Below are positions 44,040-51,708 of a stretch of DNA of 64,000 nucleotides, one piece after another. The stretch is from CAVRQM01 sp965246915 (lineage in GTDB: Bacteria > Pseudomonadota > Alphaproteobacteria > Acetobacterales > Acetobacteraceae). The notes beneath the pieces are model-generated. The model was not told the DNA's origin. It was given only the letters and a program-made list of their open reading frames with translations, and ran no database searches. Each line of letters begins with the position of its first letter. The first letter of the stretch is position 1. Where the stretch lies: assembly GCA_965246915.1 (NCBI GenBank), contig CBDFGB010000031.1, positions 102,572 through 166,571 of the forward strand, read 5' to 3'. Made by a program: the position numbers and the translations under genes.

Positions 44040-45713
44040 CTATGCCTCGCAGCCCTCGTCGCGCAGCAGGTCGATCACCGACTCCGCCGCCACCTCGGCG
44101 TGGGTGAACGCCTGGCCGATCCCGCGCGCGAGCACGAAATGCAGCCGGCCGTCGCGCATCTTCTTGTCGCGTCGCATCAGGCCAGACAGGCGACCGGCCG
44201 AGAAGCGCCGGTTCAGCATCGCAAGCTCCGCCGGCAGCCCGACTCCCGCGACATGCGCGATCACCCGGTCCGCGTCGGCCGACGAACAAAACCCCAGCCG
44301 CGCCGAGAGCCGGAAGGCCAGCCCCAATCCGACCGCCACCGCCTCGCCGTGCAGGATGCGGCCGTAGCCGAGATCGGCCTCCAGCGCGTGCCCGAACGTG
44401 TGGCCGAGGTTGAGCAGCGCCCGCCCGCCGGACGGCTTCGTCTCGCGCTCGTCGTCGCCGACCACCATCGCCTTGAACGCGCAGGCGCGCAGCACCGCCT
44501 CGGCCTGCGCGTCGCGGTCGCCGCCGACCACCCGCGCGCCGTTCGCCTCGCACCAGGCGAACAGGCCCGCGTCGCCGATCAACCCGGCCTTGGCGATCTC
44601 CGCGTAGCCAGCGCGCAGCTCGCGCGGCGGCAGGGTGTCCAGGGTCGCGGTGTCGGCCAGCACCATGATCGGCTGATGGAATGCGCCGACCAGGTTCTTG
44701 CCGTGCCGCGTGTTGATGCCGGTCTTGCCGCCGACCGAGCTGTCGACCTGCGCCAGCAGCGTGGTCGGTGCCTGCACGAACGGCAGGCCGCGCAGCGTGG
44801 CCGCCGCCGCGAACCCGGCCAGATCGCCCACGACGCCGCCGCCGAGCGCGATCACCGCGGTGCGGCGCTCCACCCCCGCCTCCAGCAGACCATCGACCAC
44901 GCGCTCGAACGTCGCGAAGTCCTTCGATGTCTCGCCCGACCCGACGGTGATGTGCTGCGCGCCGACCCCGGTCTCCGCGAGCCCAGCCAGCAGCGTCGGC
45001 AGATGGCGCGGCGCCACCTGATCGTCGGTGACCACCACCGCGCGCGGCTGCGGCAGCACCGGGGCCAGGAGTGCTCCGGCGCGGGCCAGCACGCCCGAGC
45101 CCACGACAACGTCGTAGCCGGCGCCCAGCGCCACCGTCAGGCGGCGCGGCCGCCGCCACGCCAGCAGGGCGTCGAGCACGCGGCCGGTGGTGACCTCCTG
45201 GCTCTCGTCGCCGCAATCCACGATCACGTCCGCCTGGCCATAGACCGGGCCGCGCTGCTCCATGAGGCGGCGCAGCACGTCCTCGGGGTTGCCGTCGTTC
45301 AGCAGGGGGCGGTGGGTGCGCCCGCTGACCCGGCGCAGCAGAATCGGCAGCCGCACCCGCAGCCACACCGACACCGCCTCCGCGCGGATGGCGGCGCGCG
45401 TCTCGGGGTCCATGAACGCGCCGCCGCCAGTGGCCAGAACCACGGGCTCGCCGGCGAGCAGTCGGCGCACCACCCGCCGCTCGCCCTCGCGAAACTCCCG
45501 CTCGCCGTAACGTGCGAACAGCTCGGCGATGCTGCAGCCGGCGGCGAGCTCGATCTCGGTGTCGGTGTCGCGAAACGGCAGCCCCAACCGAGCGGCCAGG
45601 CGGCGGCCGATCGAGGTCTTGCCGGCCCCCATCAGCCCGATGAGCACGAGGCTGCGACCGGCCGCGCCCTCGGGCAACGCCACCGATTCGCGCAGGCTCG
45701 CCGCCTCGCTCAT
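44040..45713 (-). CDS. aroKB: Fused shikimate kinase / 3-dehydroquinate synthase
   Basis: 557 residues combining two shikimate-pathway enzymes. Residues about 18-185 are shikimate kinase: Walker A GLMGAGKTSIGRRL, the shikimate-binding DTDTEIE and REGERRVV segments, GGGAFM, and RTHRPLL with the lid Arg. Residues about 195-555 are dehydroquinate synthase (NAD- and metal-dependent): VTDDQVAPRH, GSGETSKDFATFERVVD, IALGGGVVGDLAGFAAA, TTLLAQVDSSVGGKTGIN, and zinc ligands in LNLGHTFGHALE and LHGEAVAVG. All key motifs are intact in both halves. A fused AroKB is known in several Rhodospirillales. Divergent from the small protein upstream of xerD. Confidence 0.95.
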   Translation of the reverse strand: MSEAASLRESVALPEGAAGRSLVLIGLMGAGKTSIGRRLAARLGLPFRDTDTEIELAAGCSIAELFARYGEREFREGERRVVRRLLAGEPVVLATGGGAFMDPETRAAIRAEAVSVWLRVRLPILLRRVSGRTHRPLLNDGNPEDVLRRLMEQRGPVYGQADVIVDCGDESQEVTTGRVLDALLAWRRPRRLTVALGAGYDVVVGSGVLARAGALLAPVLPQPRAVVVTDDQVAPRHLPTLLAGLAETGVGAQHITVGSGETSKDFATFERVVDGLLEAGVERRTAVIALGGGVVGDLAGFAAAATLRGLPFVQAPTTLLAQVDSSVGGKTGINTRHGKNLVGAFHQPIMVLADTATLDTLPPRELRAGYAEIAKAGLIGDAGLFAWCEANGARVVGGDRDAQAEAVLRACAFKAMVVGDDERETKPSGGRALLNLGHTFGHALEADLGYGRILHGEAVAVGLGLAFRLSARLGFCSSADADRVIAHVAGVGLPAELAMLNRRFSAGRLSGLMRRDKKMRDGRLHFVLARGIGQAFTHAEVAAESVIDLLRDEGCEA

Positions 45714-45785
45714 GTGTTGCGCGTCCTCATGGCCAAGGCTAGCACAGGCCGGGTCGCCGCCAAGGCGTCGCAACCCCGAGGCCTC

Positions 45786-45932
45786 ATGCGCCGCCTGTTC
45801 TTCTTCGTCCTGCTGCTGGGCCTCGTCATCGCGGCGATCGGCGTCGTGGTGCTGGGTGCCTTCCCGCCGAGCCCGCACGTGCAGCCGGTGCAGAAAGTGC
45901 TGCCGAACGACCGGTTCGGCCAACCCAACTGA
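45786..45932 (+). CDS. Small single-pass membrane protein upstream of xerD
   Basis: 48 residues: MRRL, a hydrophobic helix (FFFVLLLGLVIAAIGVVVLGAF), then a proline-rich tail PPSPHVQPVQKVLPNDRF. CGAGG lies 5 bases upstream of the ATG. It ends 17 bases before xerD and is probably co-transcribed. Function unknown. Confidence 0.7.
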   Translation: MRRLFFFVLLLGLVIAAIGVVVLGAFPPSPHVQPVQKVLPNDRFGQPN

Positions 45933-45949
45933 GCGCGGCCCCGCGCGCG

Positions 45950-46810
45950 ATGGACCGCCACGTCGAGGCCTTCCTCGAGATGCTGGCGGTCGAGCGCGGG
46001 GCCGCGCGGAACACGCTGCTGGCCTATGCCGCCGACCTCGAGGCCGCGCGACTGGCGTGTGGCGGCGATCTGGCGACCGCCGACGAGGCCGCGGTGCGGG
46101 CGTTCCTCGCCGCTATGCGCGCCGGCGGCCTGTCCGCCCGGACGGCCGCGCGGCGGCTGTCGGCGCTGCGCCAGTTCTTCGGCCACCTCGTGCGCGAAGG
46201 TCTTCGCGCGGACGACCCGACCGAACGTCTTGACGCGCCGCGCCAGACCGCGCCGCTGCCGCGCTTCCTGAGCGAGACCGAGGTCGATTCCCTTCTCGCC
46301 GCCGGCACCGCGCATGGCCCGCTGCTCGGGGCGGCGCTGGAAATCCTGTATGCCACCGGACTGCGGGTGAGCGAGATGCTGTCGCTGCCGCGTGGCGCGC
46401 TGTCGGGTGATGCGCGCGTGCTGCTGATCCGCGGCAAGGGCGGGCGCGAGCGGATCGTGCCGTTGTCGGACGCGGCACGCGATGCCGCCGCCCGGCTGGT
46501 CGCCGCCACGCCGCACGGGAAGTGGCTGTTCGCCGGCCGCGGCGGCAAGCGTCCGATGACGCGGCAGGGCCTGGCGCTGCTGGTCAAGCGCGCGGCCCTC
46601 GAGGCCGGGCTCGATCCGGGGCGGGTCAGCCCGCACGTCCTGCGGCATTCCTTCGCGAGCCACATGCTCGCGCGCGGCGCCGATCTGCGCAGTCTGCAGC
46701 TCCTGCTGGGCCATGCCGACATCGCCACGACGCAGATTTACACCCATGTGCTGGCCGAGCGGCTGCAGCGCCTGGTCGAGGCGCATCACCCCCTGGCGGG
46801 CGGGGGCTGA
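45950..46810 (+). CDS. xerD: Site-specific tyrosine recombinase XerD
   Basis: 286 residues. N-terminal SAM-like core-binding domain (LEMLAVERGAARNTLLAYAADL) and C-terminal catalytic domain with the first Arg in ATGLRVSE, the beta-hairpin Lys in RGKGGRERIVP, HVLRHSFASHML (His and second Arg), LGHADIATTQIYTHV (final His and nucleophile Tyr). Acts with XerC at dif to resolve chromosome dimers. Its position beside aroK/aroB and accA is the usual chromosomal one, so this is the housekeeping enzyme and not an integrase of the nearby island. Confidence 0.92.
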   Translation: MDRHVEAFLEMLAVERGAARNTLLAYAADLEAARLACGGDLATADEAAVRAFLAAMRAGGLSARTAARRLSALRQFFGHLVREGLRADDPTERLDAPRQTAPLPRFLSETEVDSLLAAGTAHGPLLGAALEILYATGLRVSEMLSLPRGALSGDARVLLIRGKGGRERIVPLSDAARDAAARLVAATPHGKWLFAGRGGKRPMTRQGLALLVKRAALEAGLDPGRVSPHVLRHSFASHMLARGADLRSLQLLLGHADIATTQIYTHVLAERLQRLVEAHHPLAGGG

Positions 46811-46842
46811 CCGGATCACGGCCCGGTGCTATGGCCCGCGCC

Positions 46843-47799
46843 ATGCCCCACTACCTCGAATTCGAGAAGCCGATCGCCGAGCTGGAGGCGAAGATCGAGG
46901 AGCTGCGCCTCATGTCGGAGGCCGACGATCTCGGCATCTCCGACGAGATCGCCCAACTGCTCGACAAGGCGGACCAGCAGCTGCGCGCGACCTACGCCAA
47001 GCTCACGGCCTGGCAGAAGGTACAGGTGGCGCGCCACCCGGACCGGCCGCAGGCGAGCGATTTCGTCTCCGGCCTGATTTCGGACTTCGTGCCGCTGGCC
47101 GGCGATCGCGCCTTCGCCGACGACGCGGCCGTCCTGGGCGGCATGGGCCGGTTCCGCGGCCGGTCGGTGATGGTGCTGGGCACCGAGAAGGGCCGCGACA
47201 CCGAAAGCCGCGTCGCGCATAATTTCGGCATGGCGCGGCCGGAAGGCTACCGCAAGGCGCGGCGGCTGATCGAACTCGCGGGACGGTTCGGGCTGCCGGT
47301 GCTGAGCTTCGTCGACACGTCGGGCGCGTTTCCGGGCATCGAGGCGGAGGCGCGCGGTCAGGCCGAGGCGATCGCCCGCTCGATCGAGGCCTGCCTCGAC
47401 GCGCCGGTGCCGGTGGTCGCGACGGTGATCGGCGAGGGCGGCTCGGGCGGCGCGATCGCGCTCGCCGCCGGCGATGCCGTGCTGATGTTGGAGCATGCGG
47501 TCTATTCGGTCATCTCGCCCGAGGGCTGCGCGGCGATCCTGTGGAAGGACGCGGCGCAGGCACCGGCCGCCGCCGAGGCGATGCGGCTGACGGCGGAGGA
47601 CCTGATGCGCCTGAAGCTCATCGATGCGATCGTGACCGAGCCGCTGGGCGGGGCGCATCGCGACCTCGCGGCGACCGTGGCCGCGGTGGGCGACGCGGTG
47701 GCCGCCGCGTTGGAACCTTTGCTGGGCCTGCCGGCCGAATTGTTGCGGTCGCGGCGGGCGGAAAAATTCCTGGAGATGGGACGCGAGGCGATCGCATGA
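46843..47799 (+). CDS. accA: Acetyl-CoA carboxylase carboxyltransferase subunit alpha
   Basis: 318 residues; catalyses carboxyl transfer from biotin to acetyl-CoA with AccD, the first step of fatty-acid synthesis. MPHYLEFEKPIAELEAKIEEL at the N-terminus, HPDRPQ, FVDTSGAFPGIEAEARGQAEAIARS, IGEGGSGGAIAL and YSVISPEGCAAILWKD are all AccA signatures. An ATG four codons upstream is possible; MPHYLEF aligns with the family start. The stop overlaps the next gene (ATGA). Confidence 0.95.
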   Translation: MPHYLEFEKPIAELEAKIEELRLMSEADDLGISDEIAQLLDKADQQLRATYAKLTAWQKVQVARHPDRPQASDFVSGLISDFVPLAGDRAFADDAAVLGGMGRFRGRSVMVLGTEKGRDTESRVAHNFGMARPEGYRKARRLIELAGRFGLPVLSFVDTSGAFPGIEAEARGQAEAIARSIEACLDAPVPVVATVIGEGGSGGAIALAAGDAVLMLEHAVYSVISPEGCAAILWKDAAQAPAAAEAMRLTAEDLMRLKLIDAIVTEPLGGAHRDLAATVAAVGDAVAAALEPLLGLPAELLRSRRAEKFLEMGREAIA

Positions 47800-48329
47800 C
47801 CGCCGGGGGCGTCCGCACCCGCGCCGCCCGCGAGTTCCGGCATTTCCTGGCGATCGCCGGGTATCTGTATGTGTGTTTCGGGGCGCTCATCCTGCTGAAG
47901 AGCGCGGTCCTGCAGGGCCACGGTTTCGAGCCCGCGCCATGGGGTTTCGCCTTGGTGAAGGCGGCGTTGCTCGCCAAGTTCATGATGGTGGGCCAAGCGC
48001 TGGGACTCGGCCGGCGCTTCGCCGACCGGCCGCTGATCTGGGCGATCCTGCATCGCGCCGTGGTATTTCTGCTGTTGCTGGTGGCGCTGAGCGTCGCCGA
48101 GCACATTGTCGCCGGCCTGTTTCACGGTCGCGGTGTCGTCCGGTCGCTGCAGGAGATGGGCGGCGGCACGGCGTTCGAGGCGGGGGCGACGGTCTTGGTG
48201 TTGCTGCTGATCCTGCTGCCGTATTTCGCGTTTCGCGTGCTGGCGGAGGCGCTGGGCCACGACCGGCTGATGCGGATGCTGTTCGTCGAGCGGGGCGAGG
48301 CGCCGACGGCGAAGGGTCAGTCGTCATAA
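47796..48329 (+). CDS. Four-helix inner-membrane protein, function unknown
   Basis: 177 residues with about four hydrophobic helices (YLYVCFGALILLKSAV, ALVKAALLAKFMMVGQALGL, AILHRAVVFLLLLVALSV, TVLVLLLILLPYFAFRVLAE). Starts in a 4-base overlap with accA, so co-translated. I do not recognise a named family. Confidence 0.75.
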   Translation: MTAGGVRTRAAREFRHFLAIAGYLYVCFGALILLKSAVLQGHGFEPAPWGFALVKAALLAKFMMVGQALGLGRRFADRPLIWAILHRAVVFLLLLVALSVAEHIVAGLFHGRGVVRSLQEMGGGTAFEAGATVLVLLLILLPYFAFRVLAEALGHDRLMRMLFVERGEAPTAKGQSS

Positions 48330-48371
48330 TCCTGAAATAGTAACGTAACGGTCGTGCATCCGCCCGAAATG

Positions 48372-49046
48372 TCAGGCCGGTTTTAGAAATTCCGTCGGTG
48401 CGAGTGCCGCTTTCTCGGGCCAGGAGAGAGTGCCTTTGGTTCGAGATCGCAGGCTCAGGGCCTGCGATGACGGTGGGGGCGGTGGCGAGATTTCCGGCAG
48501 GTCGAGCGGCGTCGGTTCGGGGGCCTCCGGCTTTGCCGCCGGTGGCGGAAACAGCGACGGCGGCAGGTCCGGGGCGGGGGCGATGCCCATCATCCGGCAG
48601 AGCGGCCTGAAGATCCGGCCGCCCTGCGGCGAGGCCGCCAGCAATGCCGCCATCTCCGCATCCTCGGTCAGCAGATAGCGAAGCTGCGATCCTCGGCCGG
48701 CGGCATGGTAGCCGAGCCAGTCGACCACCCAGGCAAACCGGGCCGGCAGCCGGGATTTTCGCGGCGCTCGCTCGCGCGTTCGATTGGGTGGCGTGGACCG
48801 GGGCGGTCGGGTGCGGAGCGGGCCGGCCGCGAGCCGTGCGGCAAGGGCGGTGAAGCGGCGGATCACGCTGCCGAGGTAGGCGGAGAACAACAGCGTCACC
48901 GGGATCAGCGCCCAGTTCCGCCCGGCATGCAGGGCAGCGATGTCGCGCAGCCCGCCCAGCACGGTGGCCAGACGCTCCGACAGATTGGTCGGTTCGGGCA
49001 CCGGGCGGGGGACGTAGTTGAAATACATATTCACGATCGGCCACAT
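48372..49046 (-). CDS. Hypothetical membrane-anchored proline-rich protein
   Basis: 224 residues from the ATG of MWPIVNMYF; no ribosome-binding site is clear, and an ATG six codons later is equally possible. One hydrophobic segment (NWALIPVTLLFSAYLGSVI, residues about 45-65), an Arg/Pro-rich linker, a globular part with WVVDWLGYHAAGRGSQLRYLL, and a proline-rich tail. Family not recognised. It converges on the membrane-protein gene above. Confidence 0.6.
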   Translation of the reverse strand: MWPIVNMYFNYVPRPVPEPTNLSERLATVLGGLRDIAALHAGRNWALIPVTLLFSAYLGSVIRRFTALAARLAAGPLRTRPPRSTPPNRTRERAPRKSRLPARFAWVVDWLGYHAAGRGSQLRYLLTEDAEMAALLAASPQGGRIFRPLCRMMGIAPAPDLPPSLFPPPAAKPEAPEPTPLDLPEISPPPPPSSQALSLRSRTKGTLSWPEKAALAPTEFLKPA

Positions 49047-49162
49047 AACGCAAACCGCAAAAGATGTCAAGAATCTCGCCGAGTCCGACTCAGTCGTTCC
49101 GATGCTACAATCGGCCGACAATGGGGAGTGCGGGCCACGATGTCGCACCGGCGGGGACATTC

Positions 49163-49690
49163 ATGACCGCGACCAGCGCCGGCACCTCCGGCATCGTCGC
49201 GGACCGCGTCTGCGCGGAGGTGGAAGGCGAGATCGTCGTTTTCCTGATCGGCATGCGCCTCAACAAGCCTTGGAAAGTCTGGAAATGGCTGCCCGTCATG
49301 CGGGCGATGCCGAGGATGCTGCGGGAACTCGCGGCGCACCCGGACCTTGGCTTGTTGCACGCGCGAGCGCATTTCGGGCCGCGCGACGTCCTGTCCGTTC
49401 AATACTGGCGGAGTGCCGCGCACCTGACCGATTTCGCCCGCGCCGCCGGCAAGACGCATCTGCCGGCCTGGCAGGCGTTCAACCGCAGTGTCGGGACCAG
49501 CGGCGACGTGGGGATCTGGCACGAAACCTATGTCGTGCCACGCGGCGCGCTGGAGGCAATTTACGTGAACATGCCGCGCCATGGTCTGGGGCTTGTGGGC
49601 ACGTTGCATCCGGCCGAGGGGAAGCGGGCGTCGGCGGCGAAGCGGCTGTCCGCGATTCGCGGGTCCGAGGAGGAGGCAACCTGCGTCTAA
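49163..49690 (+). CDS. DUF4188 (monooxygenase-like) protein
   Basis: 175 residues. VCAEVEGEIVVFLIGMRLNKPWKVWKWLPVMRAMPRML at the start and LSVQYWRSAAHLTDFARA with HLPAWQAFNR and GIWHETYVV afterwards match DUF4188, a dimeric alpha/beta-barrel group related to heme- and fluoride-associated monooxygenases. GGGGA lies about 6 bases before the ATG. Last gene before the AT-richer island. Confidence 0.8.
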   Translation: MTATSAGTSGIVADRVCAEVEGEIVVFLIGMRLNKPWKVWKWLPVMRAMPRMLRELAAHPDLGLLHARAHFGPRDVLSVQYWRSAAHLTDFARAAGKTHLPAWQAFNRSVGTSGDVGIWHETYVVPRGALEAIYVNMPRHGLGLVGTLHPAEGKRASAAKRLSAIRGSEEEATCV

Positions 49691-49832
49691 TGGGCGTGCG
49701 CGTCGTAGTTTGTTATGGGCAGAGCTGCGTCACGGGCAACATTACAAGAATAGATTTGTATAAATACTTTTCTCGCTATCTAGTAGAATGATGAGCGACC
49801 GGTCTCCGATCTACATTGATCTTATGTAAGCG

Positions 49833-49840
49833 AAATTTTA
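49833..49840. repeat. Target-site duplication AAATTTTA, left copy
   Basis: Eight bases repeated exactly at 52651-52658 on the other side of the IS1595-family element. Eight-base duplications are the norm for this family. Confidence 0.9.
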
Positions 49841-49974
49841 AGGGATTGTCCCCTTGACGCAGGTATCAAAGGCAGAGCAGCGCAAGTACTATCCATCGAG
49901 TCGTGTCAAATGTTGATTTGTAACCCATCGCTTTTTAAGCGCCGCCTTGTCGTTTAGAAAGTTTGCCACGCCAC

Positions 49975-50003
49975 TTGTGGCGTGTTCGGTTTTCGCCTAT
50001 ATA
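49975..50003 (+). promoter_or_regulatory. Predicted promoter with overlapping operator-like palindrome, leaderless start
   Basis: TTGTGG and TATATA are spaced 17 bases apart, which would place the transcript start at or next to the ATG at 50010. A perfect palindrome CGCCAC-TT-GTGGCG (49969-49982) overlaps the -35 element and could be an operator, possibly for the encoded winged-helix protein itself. Confidence 0.45.
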
Positions 50004-50009
50004 CTGCCC

Positions 50010-50516
50010 ATGTTGATCGCGGCGGTCGAGCAAAAGGTTGCGGCGAAGCGTAGGCAGGTTGAGGAAGCTCAACGAGTAGCCGACGCGCTAGCGGCTGAGT
50101 TGCGTGGCATGGAGGAGATCGTCGCAACCCTGCGGGTCGACGAACTTCTGAAGACTCCCGCAAGTGACATCCTCAGTCCGCTAGAGCGGATTGGGGCGTA
50201 TCCGATGAGCGGCAATGCCCGGAAGCGGGGAATAAACTCGGCTTGGCGAAAGATCATCGCAGAGGCAGCCAAGGGCTACCCCAATTCCTACAGTCTAGAT
50301 GAATGGGAGGTCTTGGCTGGCCGGGTTGGCGAGAACATTAATCGCAACACGCTTCGTAGTCAGATGTCGAACTACGCAAAGGTCGGCCTAGTGGAGCGTA
50401 TAAGTATTGGCCGCTTTCGAGTGACAGAGGCGGGCGCCAGAGCGGCTAAAGCAGAGTTACCTTCTGAACCAAACGAGCCGCCCGCCGAAAATCGCGGGCG
50501 GCTCTCTGAGGTCTAG
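50010..50516 (+). CDS. Coiled-coil/winged-helix protein carried by the transposon
   Basis: 168 residues from the ATG chosen here. The N-terminal 45 residues are a strongly charged coiled coil (AAVEQKVAAKRRQVEEAQRV and on). The C-terminal half (GYPNSYSLDEWEVLAGRVGE, TLRSQMSNYAKVGLVERIS, GRFRVTEAGARAAK) has the helix pattern and wing of a winged-helix DNA-binding domain. The frame is open 21 codons further upstream, but that stretch contains the predicted promoter. No known passenger family recognised. Its end overlaps an 11-bp perfect hairpin. Confidence 0.65.
   Translation: MLIAAVEQKVAAKRRQVEEAQRVADALAAELRGMEEIVATLRVDELLKTPASDILSPLERIGAYPMSGNARKRGINSAWRKIIAEAAKGYPNSYSLDEWEVLAGRVGENINRNTLRSQMSNYAKVGLVERISIGRFRVTEAGARAAKAELPSEPNEPPAENRGRLSEV
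50475..50504 (+). terminator. GC-rich hairpin overlapping the end of the passenger gene
   Basis: GAGCCGCCCGC and GCGGGCGGCTC form a perfect 11-bp stem around an 8-base loop (CGAAAATC). It lies within the last codons of the winged-helix gene and has no T-run, so it may act as an RNA-structure element or weak terminator. Confidence 0.5.
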
Positions 50517-50690
50517 GCTACCGCTGGAGCGGTTGCCTAGGGCGTGCCTACCACGGCGGTTGACTACCGCTAATCCTCCAGACCGGAGATGCATTCCGGT
50601 GAAGGGTAGGGTCTCAGTGCGTAAAGAACGCACGTTAAAAGCCTAGGGTTGAACCCCGTCGTAGGACCAGTCAATCCTGCGGCGGGGTTC
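50513..50690 (+). ncRNA. Candidate structured RNA inside the transposon
   Basis: This stretch is non-coding and densely self-complementary. CTAGGCT (50513-50519) pairs with AGCCTAG (50640-50646) to close a multibranch. Within it lie ACCGC/GCGGT (50520-50533), GCGGT/ACCGC (50556-50570), ACCGGA/TCCGGT (50582-50600) and GTGCGT/ACGCAC (50617-50633). After it is a 16-bp stem, 50651-50666 with 50675-50690, perfect when two G-U pairs are allowed. It ends 30 bases before the ATG of a small ORF that has its own ribosome-binding site (GAGGAGGA). It could be a 5' regulatory leader or a transposon-encoded guide or structural RNA. No family was assigned. Confidence 0.55.
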
Positions 50691-50782
50691 CGCCCGCGAC
50701 AGAGGAGGACGTGGCACTTATGAATGACTCCGTCAAGAGTCCCAGATACTTATCTCTATCGCAAGCCCAGAAGACCGGACTA

Positions 50783-51621
50783 GGCTCAGGACTCATTGTC
50801 CAAGCCAGAAGATAACGGTGGCGGCGATGCAGATGGCCGAGAAGAAAGTGTGAGCGCAGCGGTCGTAGCGCATGGCGATGCGCCTCCAGTCTTTGATCCG
50901 GCCGAAGGCGTTCTCGATGCGGTGGCGCTGTCCGTAAAGCGCCTTGTCATAGGGCAGCGCCACCTTTCGGCATTTGACGGGTGGAATGCACGGCGCAATC
51001 CCGCGCTCGATGAGGCCGGCGCGGAAGGCGTCACTGTCATAGCCGCGGTCGGCAAGCAGCTCTTTGGCGGGCGGCAGAGATGGCAGCAACAGGCTGGCGC
51101 CCTTATGGTCGCTCATCTGCCCCTCGGTCAGCATCAGGATGATCGGACGGCCCAGCCCGTCGCAGACGGCGTGCCGTTTGGAGTTCATCCCGCCCCGCGT
51201 CATGCCGATGCAGCGCGGAGCATCCCCTTTTTGAGCAAACTGGACGCAGTCCGGTGAGCTTTGAGGTGGGTGCTGTCGATCATCAGCCGCTCGGGCGGGT
51301 CGGGTTCGGCCGCGAGTGCTGCAAAGATGCGCTCGAAAACACCCATTCGGCTCCATCGCACGAAACGGTTGTAGAGCGTTTTGTGCGGCCCGTAACCGCT
51401 GGGCGCGTCCTTCCACCGCAGGCCGTTGCGGATCACGTAGACGATTCCGCTCAGCACGCGCCGGTCGTCCACGCGCGGGATGCCGTGCGACCGCGGGAAG
51501 AACGGCTCGATACGCCGCATCTGAGTGAGCGGCAACAGGAACAGGTCGGACATGGCTACCTCCGACCTCGCCAGAATCACACACCGCCGCGCCGGGGCAA
51601 GACATCAATGGGTCCTGAGCC
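50783..51621. mobile_element. IS5-family insertion sequence (IS427-like group), 839 bp
   Basis: Inverted ends GGCTCAGGACTCATTG (left) and GGCTCAGGACCCATTG (right, reverse strand), flanked by TA on both sides as a 2-bp target duplication. It contains two overlapping reverse-strand frames that together encode one IS5-type transposase. It is nested inside the IS1595-family element. Confidence 0.9.
50793..51553 (-). CDS. IS5-family transposase, two frames joined by a predicted -1 frameshift
   Basis: The first frame starts at ATG 51553 (GGAGG five bases before it) and encodes SDLFLLPLTQMRRIEPFFP and GLRWKDAPSGYGPHKTLYN, the N-terminal DUF4096-type domain, then LMIDSTHLKAHR with the first catalytic Asp. 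At the sequence CAAAAAGGGG (51223-51233) ribosomes slipping back one base enter the second frame, which supplies ELLADRGYDSDAF (second Asp) and RHRIENAFGRIKDWRRI (Glu). DDE residues are all present, so the enzyme may be active. The first frame alone ends at 51200. Confidence 0.88.
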
Positions 51622-51708
51622 TAATCCAGGCGTTTGCCGAGCAAGCGGCATCTCGGCAGCCGGGGTTTGCTGAAATTTCCGCGTTTCAAAGCGTCCTGCA
51701 TTGTGCGC

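Noticed and set aside
45950..46810. XerD-like gene as an integrase of the nearby genomic island
   Set aside because: It is beside aroKB and accA and 3 kb from the island, matches housekeeping XerD, and the island has its own transposon ends; no attachment site was seen.
50513..50815. Possible IscB/IsrB omega-RNA with downstream nuclease ORF
   Set aside because: The position of a structured RNA before a small ORF recalls this arrangement, but the ORF has no RuvC, HNH or PLMP motif and is only about 71 codons even when the insertion is removed. A covariance search could reopen this.
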